From: Dehalococcoidia bacterium UBA2158
GTDB lineage: Bacteria > Chloroflexota > Dehalococcoidia > Lucifugimonadales > UBA3495
Assembly (NCBI GenBank): GCA_002328185.1
Contig: DCWQ01000006.1
Coordinates: 15,762-79,761 of the forward strand
Length of the DNA: 64,000 nt
Direction of reading: 5' to 3'
Every line of letters begins with the position of its first letter. Position 1 is the first letter of the stretch. The position numbers and the translations under genes were made by a program. Under the pieces are notes generated by a model that was not told the origin of the DNA, searched no databases, and saw only the letters and a program-made list of their open reading frames with translations. Shown piece after piece: positions 43,062 through 50,584 of the stretch.

Positions 43062-44636
43062 TTAAGTCGACGCCGGTCCCCGGCGCAGACCCCTACCCGG
43101 CAGCACTCCCGTGTTCTCTCCGTTCTGGATGACCACTTGGCCGTTCACTATCACGTAGTCGATGCCCACGGGGTAGTGCTTGGGGTCTTCTTTGGTGGCG
43201 TGGGTTTTGACGGTGCCGGGGTTGAAGATGACTATGTCGGCCTTGAAACCGTTTCGCAACAAGCCTCGGTCGGGCAGGCCCAGACGCTGGGCGGGGAATG
43301 AAGTCATCTTGCGGATGGCCTCGGGCAGCTTCAGGTGCTTCTCGGCCCGGACAAACTCGGCCAGCACGATGGGGAAGCAGCCGTAGGTCCGGGGGTTGGG
43401 GTATTCGCCGAAGAGTATCGAGTCGCTAGCGATCATGCCCGCCGGGTGGGACACGAACGCGTAGAGGGTCTGGGCGTTCGTGCCCAGACCCACCGTGGAA
43501 ATGCCCAGGTTCTCCTCGATCAGCAGGTCGAACAAGGTATCGGCTGGGTCTTGGTTCCTTAGATTAGCAATGTCCGTGATCAGCATGCCGTCGTACTGCA
43601 TGTTCTGTGGCTGTTTGAAGTTGGTCAGCCAGTTGTTCTCTAGCCGGTCCCGAGTCACCTCGCGCTTCATGCGCTGCCGGTCATCGGCGTCCCTAAGGGC
43701 GGCCATCAACCGCTCCGGGCCGCCGTCCTTGGCCCAGTGGGGTAGGCCTATGGTCGGCGTGGTGCCCGAGTAGGGGTAGGTATAGCAGTCGAAGGTCACG
43801 TCCATGCCTGTGTCGCGAGCGTCTTCCACCAATCCGATGTAGTCCAGGTGGCTGCCCACGCCGGGTGCAGACTGGCGGTAGTGGGTCAGGTGCACTGGGC
43901 AGTCGCCGCCCCGGCCGATCTCCAGCGCCTCCTCCCAGGGAGCGAGCAGACCGTTGGACCGCAGGCTGGCGCGGGTGTGGGTGTGGTAGTGGCCGCCCAT
44001 CCGTGCCGCGACTCCGGCCAGTTCGGCCAGTTCCGATGTGCTGGCGTAGGAGCCAGGCGGGTAATCCAGGCCGGTCGATAGACCCCACGCGCCCTCTTCC
44101 ATGGCCTCCCGGACCACCGACTTCATATCCTCGAGTTCGGCGGCGGTGGCGGGACGGTCGTTCCAGCCGACGCTCCAGATGCGCACCGGGGAGTTACCCA
44201 AGATGAAGGCCATGTTGATGGCCACGGAGTTGTCGTACTTGGCCAATTGTCCGGCCACGGTCAGCCAGTCGGTGGGCAGGGGCGGGTAGCCGTTCAGCCC
44301 GGCGTCCTGCCAGATGTAGCGCTCCAGTTCGTCGCGGGACTTGAACGGCGCGTGGGACATACCGTCGATGCCCACCAGCTCGGTGGTGACGCCTTGCCGC
44401 ACCTTTGGGTCGTGGTGCGGCTCGCCCATGATGGTCAGGCCGGCGTGAGAGTGCAGGTCGATGAACCCGGGACAGACCACCATGCCGGTGGCATCGATGG
44501 TCCGCGCCGCATCCAGGTTCGAAACGTCGCCCCGTTGCACGGTGACCGTTTCGCCTTCCACCAGCACCGTGGCGAAGAAGCCGGGACTGCCGGAACCGTC
44601 TATCACTAGGCCGTTGGTTATCAGGAGGTCGATCAT
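43062..44636 (-). CDS. N-acyl-D-amino-acid deacylase/D-aminoacylase-type amidohydrolase
   Basis: A 524-residue amidohydrolase-superfamily enzyme. N-terminal small beta-domain (MIDLLITNGLVIDGSGSPGF), first metal motif FIDLHSHAGL, GVTTELVGIDGMSHAP, a long barrel with LSTGLDYPPGSYAS, the metal histidines in HYHTHTRAS and VHLTHYRQS, and the late Asp in MIASDSILFGE. The C-terminus has the usual FNPGTVKTHATKEDPKHYP and VNGQVVIQNGENTGVLPG. These enzymes remove N-acyl groups from D-amino acids or open related rings. The next upstream gene on the same strand is an HpaI-type aldolase, 32 nt away. Confidence 0.88.
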   Translation of the reverse strand: MIDLLITNGLVIDGSGSPGFFATVLVEGETVTVQRGDVSNLDAARTIDATGMVVCPGFIDLHSHAGLTIMGEPHHDPKVRQGVTTELVGIDGMSHAPFKSRDELERYIWQDAGLNGYPPLPTDWLTVAGQLAKYDNSVAINMAFILGNSPVRIWSVGWNDRPATAAELEDMKSVVREAMEEGAWGLSTGLDYPPGSYASTSELAELAGVAARMGGHYHTHTRASLRSNGLLAPWEEALEIGRGGDCPVHLTHYRQSAPGVGSHLDYIGLVEDARDTGMDVTFDCYTYPYSGTTPTIGLPHWAKDGGPERLMAALRDADDRQRMKREVTRDRLENNWLTNFKQPQNMQYDGMLITDIANLRNQDPADTLFDLLIEENLGISTVGLGTNAQTLYAFVSHPAGMIASDSILFGEYPNPRTYGCFPIVLAEFVRAEKHLKLPEAIRKMTSFPAQRLGLPDRGLLRNGFKADIVIFNPGTVKTHATKEDPKHYPVGIDYVIVNGQVVIQNGENTGVLPGRGLRRGPAST

Positions 44637-44668
44637 TTGTTACTCGTTATTGGAGATTCTGGTAGATG

Positions 44669-45433
44669 CTAAAGGGCGGCTTCAATTCTCTTGAGGAAAT
44701 CTTGCCCGGCCAGCCGCAGCAGGGCCTGGGAGGACACGGTGATGAAGTTCGCGCCCAGGTTTATGAACTCGGCCACTCCCGCGGCGTCGGCTGGCGAGTT
44801 GCCGCCCGCGCCACAACTTTTGCCGGCGGCCCTGATCCTTGGAATCACCTGGCCCATCACTTCCCGCACCTTCTCCCGGCCCGGGTTCCCCATACTTTGA
44901 CCCAGGTCACTGGCGGCCACGTGGACCACATCTATCCCGGAGACGCTCAGGATGGCATCCAGATTGTCCACCGCCTCGGTCTCCTCACACATTGGGACTA
45001 CTAGGACTTGAGAGTTCACGAACAAGGTTGAGTCGGCGCCGCCCATCCCGTAATCATGGGCCCGCCCGCTACCCGCCATACCGCGGCGGCCGTCGGGATA
45101 GTAATGGGCCGACTGGGCCACAGACTCGGCGTTTTCTTTGGTGTTGATGTGGGGCACGATTATGCCCTGCACCCCTCGGTCTAGGTACCGCAAGATGGTG
45201 GACTCCTCGTGGTTGGGGATCCGGGTGATGGGTGTGATGTCAAAGGACTCAGCGGCCCGGACCATGTGTTCGACTTGGTCCAGGTTCATGGGGCCGTGCT
45301 CGCAGTCGATCATCACAAAGTCGAAGCCGATGGCGCCGAAAATCTCGACGATGTCGGGGGCGAAGCGGCTGACGATGGCGCCGTAGACGACTTTGCCCTC
45401 GGCCAGTTTGGTCTTGGTGGTGTTGGTTCGCAT
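44669..45433 (-). CDS. HpcH/HpaI-family class II aldolase
   Basis: A 254-residue TIM-barrel aldolase that cleaves or forms 4-hydroxy-2-oxoacids with a divalent metal. Motifs: the FVMIDCEHGPMNLDQVEHM catalytic region, ITRIPNHEESTILRYLDRGV, GIIVPHINTKENAE, the metal Glu and neighbours in VVPMCEETEAVDNLD, and IDVVHVAASDLGQSMG. The family includes HpaI and 2-keto-3-deoxy-sugar-acid aldolases; the substrate is not predictable. It probably forms an operon with the downstream amidohydrolase. Confidence 0.88.
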   Translation of the reverse strand: MRTNTTKTKLAEGKVVYGAIVSRFAPDIVEIFGAIGFDFVMIDCEHGPMNLDQVEHMVRAAESFDITPITRIPNHEESTILRYLDRGVQGIIVPHINTKENAESVAQSAHYYPDGRRGMAGSGRAHDYGMGGADSTLFVNSQVLVVPMCEETEAVDNLDAILSVSGIDVVHVAASDLGQSMGNPGREKVREVMGQVIPRIRAAGKSCGAGGNSPADAAGVAEFINLGANFITVSSQALLRLAGQDFLKRIEAAL

Positions 45434-45594
45434 GGTTAGTTGGTATCCCTCCAGGAGGTCAGATGAGATATTATATAAAAAGCGGGCTTGGATGTGGCGC
45501 TGCTCCGCACGACGGCCAGCCTGAATATGACCTCACTTAGCTGATTTACCGGGGCTGCAGTTTCACTCTATATTTGCTGGGTAGGCGCAAACAC

Positions 45595-45624
45595 TTGACA
45601 AGGCTTCCGCTCGCATGCTAATAT
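45595..45624 (+). promoter_or_regulatory. promoter of candidate small RNA unit 1
   Basis: TTGACA (45595-45600), 18-nt spacer, TAATAT (45619-45624) preceded by TG: a strong extended -10 promoter. No coding sequence follows. Confidence 0.88.
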
Positions 45625-45629
45625 AGCGA

Positions 45630-45716
45630 AGCGTTTCTCCAAATTGTTGGAAGCGCTCTTTTTTTGCCCAACGAATTCGGATAATCAAAAGCCCCTCAAT
45701 TCGAGGGGCTTTTTTA
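45630..45716 (+). ncRNA. candidate small noncoding RNA, unit 1 of a tandem pair
   Basis: The predicted transcript begins about 6 nt after the -10 box with a hairpin (AGCGTTTC...CAA against TTGGAAGCGCT, 45630-45657). A seven-T run, a short single-stranded region (GGATAATCAAAAG core) and a terminator hairpin AAGCCCCTC/GAGGGGCTT (45689-45711) followed by T6 complete it. There is no ORF or ribosome site. The whole unit, promoter included, is repeated at 45840. If the first hairpin and T-run terminate, the product is about 40 nt; otherwise about 85-90 nt. Confidence 0.65.
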
Positions 45717-45850
45717 TTTTATGCCGATCGTCTTTGCTCCCATGTCGCCATTATCGGTTGGAAAGCGTGTTTCAACAGCGCGCGACGGGTCATCAGCGAA
45801 TCAACGTCGACAGGAATTTCTGGGTATATTCGGTTCTTAGGCACAAACAC

Positions 45851-45880
45851 TTGACAAAACTACTTTCCGCGTGCTAACAT
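45851..45880 (+). promoter_or_regulatory. promoter of candidate small RNA unit 2
   Basis: TTGACA (45851-45856), 18-nt spacer, TAACAT (45875-45880) with upstream TG. Spacing and flanks (CAAACACTTGACA) are the same as in unit 1. Confidence 0.85.
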
Positions 45881-45885
45881 GGCGG

Positions 45886-45970
45886 AGCGTTTCCAGAAAC
45901 TACTGGAGGCGCTCTTTTTCCCCCCAGCAAATATGGATAACCAAGAGTCCCTCACTTGAGGGGCTTTTCT
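45886..45970 (+). ncRNA. candidate small noncoding RNA, unit 2 of a tandem pair
   Basis: The same layout as unit 1. The 5' hairpin GAGCGTTTCCAG pairs with CTGGAGGCGCTC (45885-45912). A pyrimidine stretch (T5C6), the shared GGATAACCAAGAG core, and a terminator hairpin with GTCCCTC/GAGGGGC (one G-U pair) plus a T-rich tail follow. Differences from unit 1 fall mostly in loops or keep pairing through G-U or compensating changes, and only about one indel separates the units. Confidence 0.65.
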
Positions 45971-46010
45971 TGTTTGTGGGGCTATTTCCGCGGTCAGGAT
46001 TCGCTTCACT

Positions 46011-46991
46011 CTAAGGATTGTCGGCGAAAGCGGGCATCACGTCGCTGGCGAATCGCCGCAGAGTGGGGATTCCCGCCGGAGCATTGAGCAGAACGTATTC
46101 CACGCCGATGTCGTGAAGGGCTTGGATCTCTTTGCTGACGTGGTCGGTGGAACCGTAGATGGTCCCGGCTGCTGCCGCCTCGCGGGTGTCTTGGAAATTG
46201 GATTGTTGGGCCAGGTTCTGGGTGCGTAGGCGAGCGGCCATCCGGTTTTTCATTGCCTTGTCGTAGTCGTCCGTCGAGTCGAGGATATTCACGGAGCGGG
46301 CCACGGCCACGCTCATTGGATCAAAAGTGCTGCCCAGGGCTTCGACTTCTGCCTTGTAGAGGGCGATTTCTTCGGCGATCAATTCGAAGGAATCGAATTG
46401 GCCCAACAACATGTTGAAGCCCAGCTTGGCCACCTGTTTGATCGATCTGGGACTCCCGGCACCCATCCATAGTTGTGGGTGGGGTTTTTGGGTACTGGGC
46501 GGCTCGACCACCACGTCGTTGTATTGCCAGTAGGCGCCCTTGTGAGACCACGGTGTGTCTGAGGTCCAGGCCTTCAGCATCACTTCCAGGCACTCTTCGA
46601 AGCGGGCGTCCGCTTCCTTGGTGGGCATGACAAACCCCTGGAACTCACTGAGGCGGTACCCCTTACCGATGCCGGCGTCGACCCGGCCTTCCGACAAAAG
46701 GTCCAACGTGGCGATCTGTTCTGCCAGCAGTACTGGGTTGTGCCAGGGGAGCACGATCACAGCAGTGCCCAACCGCAACGTGGTGGTTCGGGCCCCGATC
46801 CACGTCAGCAGATTCAGCGTCGCGGACACCTGGCCGAAGCCGGTGAAATGGTGCTCAACCAAGAAAGTGCTGTGATAGCCCAAAAACTCCGCTTCAACAT
46901 TGCGGTCTACGAACTCTCGGAACCCGGCCCCGCTATCAACGTCCGGCCCGCCGCGAGCTGCTTGTGCGCTCCCAAACATTCCAAATTGCAT
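46011..46991 (-). CDS. LLM-class flavin-dependent oxidoreductase
   Basis: A 326-residue bacterial-luciferase-like monooxygenase (TIM barrel, reduced FMN or F420). Signatures: FLVEHHFTGFGQVSATLNLL, LGTAVIVLPWHNPVLLAEQI, LDLLSEGRVDAGIGKGYRL, and PQLWMGAGSPRSIKQVAKLG. Reductase partner and substrate are not evident, since the neighbours are the small RNA pair and a restriction-modification remnant. Confidence 0.9.
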   Translation of the reverse strand: MQFGMFGSAQAARGGPDVDSGAGFREFVDRNVEAEFLGYHSTFLVEHHFTGFGQVSATLNLLTWIGARTTTLRLGTAVIVLPWHNPVLLAEQIATLDLLSEGRVDAGIGKGYRLSEFQGFVMPTKEADARFEECLEVMLKAWTSDTPWSHKGAYWQYNDVVVEPPSTQKPHPQLWMGAGSPRSIKQVAKLGFNMLLGQFDSFELIAEEIALYKAEVEALGSTFDPMSVAVARSVNILDSTDDYDKAMKNRMAARLRTQNLAQQSNFQDTREAAAAGTIYGSTDHVSKEIQALHDIGVEYVLLNAPAGIPTLRRFASDVMPAFADNP

Positions 46992-47110
46992 TGTTTTTCC
47001 TAGGTAATAGAGTCCAAGTTATTATCATTTAGCTAGGTAACAGTATCAAGCCAACGGACCCGAGTTTCAGGAAGCCAAGGATGACAGGACATTTAAATAG
47101 TGGTACTAAA

Positions 47111-47377
47111 TTAGCTAATTTCTTTGCTAGTGGAATTGGGCGGCCAGGAATAAGCTTCAGCCTGGCACACTTGATAGTTATCATCTAAGGACGGCTGCAA
47201 CAGTAAGATAGAGGCAATTCTTGCCTCTCTTGCTTCTACCGGAGTGAGGGAGCGACCGAGCAGGCTCTGCTCCCTGTATGATAGCCATTTCTTGGTTACC
47301 TGATAGCCTCCGGTGACGAATTTCCAAACATTTGTAGGGACGTTATGCAAATAGCCAGTGGCATTGAGATAAAAATC
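47111..47377 (-). pseudogene. C-terminal remnant of a type ISP restriction-modification enzyme
   Basis: Right after a TGA (47380-47378) the minus strand reads DFYLNATGYLHNVPTNVWKF and continues VTGGYQVTKKWLSYREQSLL, GRSLTPVEAREARIASILLL, QPSLDDNYQ. The pattern D-x-Y-L-N, V-P-x-x-V-W, G-G-Y-Q-V-x-K-K-W-L-S-Y-R-E and L-L-x-P-x-L-D-x-N-Y is the ending of type ISP/adenine-specific methyltransferase-nuclease proteins, which are normally over 900 residues. Everything upstream is missing; the rest of the 46992-47558 gap has no gene. Confidence 0.65.
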
Positions 47378-47558
47378 TCAGGTGCGCCCACCCAATTGCA
47401 TAATGGCCCGGCCTCTTGGTTTGAGCGGTTTCCCGATCTCATTAAGCAGGGCTTCGAATGCACCGTAATAGAAGGTTTCCGGTACGCCGGCAACAGACGA
47501 ATGGATATCCCGAAGCCCTCGGAAGTAGTTCTCTAAGACGCTGGGCATACCAATCACA

Positions 47559-49790
47559 CTACCTTTTGAGGTCCCCCATCACCCGCAGGCCCGCCAGCAC
47601 TTTGTCCGCAGTCACGGGTAGGTCCGTAACGCGGACGCCAATGGCGTCAAAGACGGCGTTGGCTATGGCTCCGGCTACTGGGATGTTGCTACTTTCTCCG
47701 ATGCCTTTGCTTTCGTAAGGGGCGGGGCCGTTGTCGCCTTGGATCAGGACCGTTTCCATGACCGGGACATCGGCGGAGGTGGGAATCTTGTAGTCGCCGA
47801 AGCTAAGGGTGGAGATGTGGCCGTCTTCCAGTTCCAGCTCTTCCATGAGGGCATAGCCCAGCCCCTGGATGATTCCGCCCTCCACCTGGCCCTGGTGGTT
47901 CAGCGGGTTTAGGATGGCCCCGATATCGTGGGCGGTGACCAATTTGTTGACCGTGATCTCTCCGGTCTCCGGGTCAACGTGGACCTCGGCCACCTGGGTG
48001 CAGAAAGAAGTCAGCTCCGGGGCGTCTGGGGTCATAGACGCTTCGCCCGTTAGGGATTCACCACCGGTCCGGCTGACCACCTCGGCGATGCTCATGCTCC
48101 GTCCCGCGGCCACTAGGCGTCCGTTCTGCAGGGACACCTGCTCTTCCGGGGCGTCCAATAGGGGAGATGCGGCCTCGACCAGCTTGCCGCGCAGTTCTTG
48201 GGCCGCTCCCACCACTGCCCGTCCGGCGGAGAGCGTGACCCGGCTACCACCAGAGCCGGCCGTGTAGGGCATGTTGGAAGTGTCCTCCAAGACTATCTGC
48301 ACGTCTTCGGTGTCCAGCGTCAGCTCCTCGGCCACCATCTGGCGCAGCACTGTGTGGGAGCCGGTGCCGGTGTCCCAGAAGGCCATGTGCAGTTGGGGGT
48401 TGCCCTTGTCACCGAGCCCGATCTTGGCCGAGAACTGGCCCGTGCCTTGCACCAGGTCAGTCATGGCCATGCCCCTTCCAGTGTTGGGCGGTGTCGGCTG
48501 GTCCATGCCGGCTGACTTGGCCGCAGCTTCCAGTGTCTCCACAGCTTTGATCTGGGCCCAGTGGTGTCCGATGGGCGACGCATCGCCCTCACGCATGACG
48601 TTCTTCAGTCGGAACTCATAGGCATCCATGGCCAATTCCTGGGCGATCATGTCCATGTGGGACTCTACGGCGAAGACCACCTGAGGTTTGGCCGGACTGC
48701 GCATGTGGCCCCGGGGGACGTTATTGGTGTAGACGGTGTAACTTTCAATCTTGGCGTGGGGAACCTTGTAGACGCCGCACAGGTGGTCAGCACCCCGCAG
48801 ATAGACCGTGGGCTTGAAGGCGCCGTAGGCCCCGCTGTCGAAGACGGCGCTGGCCTGGCGGGCTTTGATGGTCCCGTCCTTCATGACGCCGGTCTTGATG
48901 GTCATCACCGCCGGGTGGCGGGGGTTGCCAGCCATCAGCTCTTGGATGTAGTCCATGACCATCTTCACGGGGCGACCGGAGCGCTTGGAAAGGTAGTAGC
49001 ACAACGGCACGTCCATGAACGAGCCCTTGCCTCCGAAGTCGCCGCCGATGGTGCTGGGGTGGAGCACGATACTCTCGGCGGGGACGCTCCATGCGCTGGA
49101 GAGCTGGTCGCGCAGCATGTATGGGTCTTTGTTATTGGCCCAGATCTGCACCTGGCCAGACTCATCGGCACTGACCACACAAGCATGTGGTTCGATGTAT
49201 GCCTGATGCATCAATTGAGCGTTAAAGGTGTGCTCGAATATCAGTTCCGATTCTTTGAAACCCTGGTCAATGTCGCCCTTCTCCCAGGTCATGTGGGCGA
49301 AGGTGTTCCTGATGCCGGAGGGCGGTTGCGGCAGCCCTTTGTAGGACTCCATATCTGGATGCAGGTCCGGGGCGTCCGAGCCCATGGCCTCTTCGGCGTC
49401 GTAGACCGGGGTCAATTCCTCGTATTCCACTTCGATCAGCAGCAGGGCCTCGTCGGCGGCGTCCTTGTCGATGGCGGCCACGGCGGCCACTTTCTCGCCC
49501 ACGAAACGCACCACGTCCTGGGCCAGCACCGGCATGTCCACCATGCGGCGGCCGATCTTGGCGTCGGGCATGTCCTGTCCGGTGACCACGGCGTGCACGC
49601 CCGGCAACGCCTCGGCCTGGGAGGTGTCGATGCTAACGATGCGGGCGTAGGGGTAAGGACTGCGGAGAACCTTGCCCCAGAGCATGCCCGGCAGGGAGAT
49701 ATCCGCGGCATAGACTGCCTTGCCTGAGACCTTATCCGGGCCCTCGCCCCTGGGGATGGACTGTCCGATGGCGGAACGGGTGGTAGGCAT
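47559..49790 (-). CDS. xanthine dehydrogenase-family molybdopterin-binding subunit
   Basis: A 743-residue large subunit of a molybdenum hydroxylase (CoxL/XdhB type). The N-terminal part is GEGPDKVSGKAVYAADISLP and LRSPYPYARIVSID. The Mo-pterin domain has HPSTIGGDFGGKGSFMDVPL, NNVPRGHMRSPAKPQ and GSGGSRVTLSAGRAV. The catalytic Glu is in YESKGIGESSNIPVAGAIAN. The FAD and [2Fe-2S] subunits that normally accompany it are not adjacent on either side, so it must pair with distant genes or be orphaned. Substrate class is unknown. Confidence 0.88.
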   Translation of the reverse strand: MPTTRSAIGQSIPRGEGPDKVSGKAVYAADISLPGMLWGKVLRSPYPYARIVSIDTSQAEALPGVHAVVTGQDMPDAKIGRRMVDMPVLAQDVVRFVGEKVAAVAAIDKDAADEALLLIEVEYEELTPVYDAEEAMGSDAPDLHPDMESYKGLPQPPSGIRNTFAHMTWEKGDIDQGFKESELIFEHTFNAQLMHQAYIEPHACVVSADESGQVQIWANNKDPYMLRDQLSSAWSVPAESIVLHPSTIGGDFGGKGSFMDVPLCYYLSKRSGRPVKMVMDYIQELMAGNPRHPAVMTIKTGVMKDGTIKARQASAVFDSGAYGAFKPTVYLRGADHLCGVYKVPHAKIESYTVYTNNVPRGHMRSPAKPQVVFAVESHMDMIAQELAMDAYEFRLKNVMREGDASPIGHHWAQIKAVETLEAAAKSAGMDQPTPPNTGRGMAMTDLVQGTGQFSAKIGLGDKGNPQLHMAFWDTGTGSHTVLRQMVAEELTLDTEDVQIVLEDTSNMPYTAGSGGSRVTLSAGRAVVGAAQELRGKLVEAASPLLDAPEEQVSLQNGRLVAAGRSMSIAEVVSRTGGESLTGEASMTPDAPELTSFCTQVAEVHVDPETGEITVNKLVTAHDIGAILNPLNHQGQVEGGIIQGLGYALMEELELEDGHISTLSFGDYKIPTSADVPVMETVLIQGDNGPAPYESKGIGESSNIPVAGAIANAVFDAIGVRVTDLPVTADKVLAGLRVMGDLKR

Positions 49791-49834
49791 ATTTAACTCC
49801 GGTAATCTGGTGGCGTTTCAAGCGGACAGGCAGG

Positions 49835-50233
49835 CTAGGGCAGAACAACACCGGTGTCCCGGGGCAGATCCCACGCCTCTTCTTGGAGGCCGCGAAGATA
49901 GTCTATCTGGCCATGGTGGTTGTTCTTTTGAGTGATCAGATGGCGGAGGGAGCCGGCCACGGTGAGATCAGGGCGTTCAGGGTCGGGGGCTGTGACCGGC
50001 TGGTCGAACTTCTCGTACCAGCTTTCGTTGGCCCAAATGTCTTCAGCCAGCTTGCCGGTGTTGGTGATGCGGGCGTCTTCGTTTCTGGCACGGTATCGGA
50101 GGATGATCCCGATATGGTTGGCCGTGGGCGCCGGACGCCAGAGCAACTGCTCGCTATTCAGGCCTTCGCAAGTGGCCATCAACCTAAGGTGTACCTGGGC
50201 CAAGGAGTCCGAGATAAAGGCAACCGCATCCAT
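49835..50233 (-). CDS. DinB-family protein
   Basis: About 132 residues of a DinB-like four-helix bundle: MDAVAFISDSLAQVHLRLMA, NSEQLLWRPAPTANHIGIIL (first metal His) and LRHLITQKNNHHGQIDYLRG (the H-x-x-x-H pair). The start at 50233 follows a GAGG site; the longer frame to 50395 reads through a dispersed repeat. Shorter than typical DinB proteins (150-170 residues). Function (metal-dependent thiol transferase or unknown) is unassigned. Upstream of the molybdo-hydroxylase on the same strand. Confidence 0.78.
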   Translation of the reverse strand: MDAVAFISDSLAQVHLRLMATCEGLNSEQLLWRPAPTANHIGIILRYRARNEDARITNTGKLAEDIWANESWYEKFDQPVTAPDPERPDLTVAGSLRHLITQKNNHHGQIDYLRGLQEEAWDLPRDTGVVLP

Positions 50234-50373
50234 AAAAACCTCAACGACCTCTGGAAGGGAATTCCAATCTGGCAAGGGGATTATGCCACACTGCCTAACC
50301 GCAGAGCAGCACTCAGATATGCCTGGAACAGGTACCGAAAACGGCTTACCGTAAAGGCTTGACTCATGCACAT

Positions 50374-50443
50374 CTTTCGACGGGTCCGATTTCATTGAGG
50401 CTCTCGACTTTCAATCAAAGCTCAGGACGAGCGGCTTTAGGGC
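50374..50443. repeat. diverged dispersed palindromic repeat upstream of typA
   Basis: TCTTTCGACGGGTCCGATTT and the reversed-type AAGCTCAGGACGAGCGGC resemble the TTCGACAGGCTCAGGATGAG family at 3238, 20451 and 34876 in degenerate form. Confidence 0.5.
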
Positions 50444-50584
50444 TTTAATCCTTTCTTACGTCCCTTATGGTCGTTTCAACTACCCATTAGAGTCACACCC
50501 CGTACCTAGCCGTCCGTAACCGAATATGTAAGCCCCTGCAATATTCAGAGTCGAATGCTATCATGTTGGGCAGGGTAATTTGAT

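Noticed and set aside
47345..47536. Small plus-strand ORF with faint cupin-like start
   Set aside because: It overlaps the clear type ISP remnant on the other strand, and only a few residues resemble a cupin.
48561..49727. Long plus-strand ORF of 388 residues inside the molybdo-hydroxylase
   Set aside because: It is the antisense shadow of a well-conserved minus-strand gene, with composition biased by GC-rich codons.
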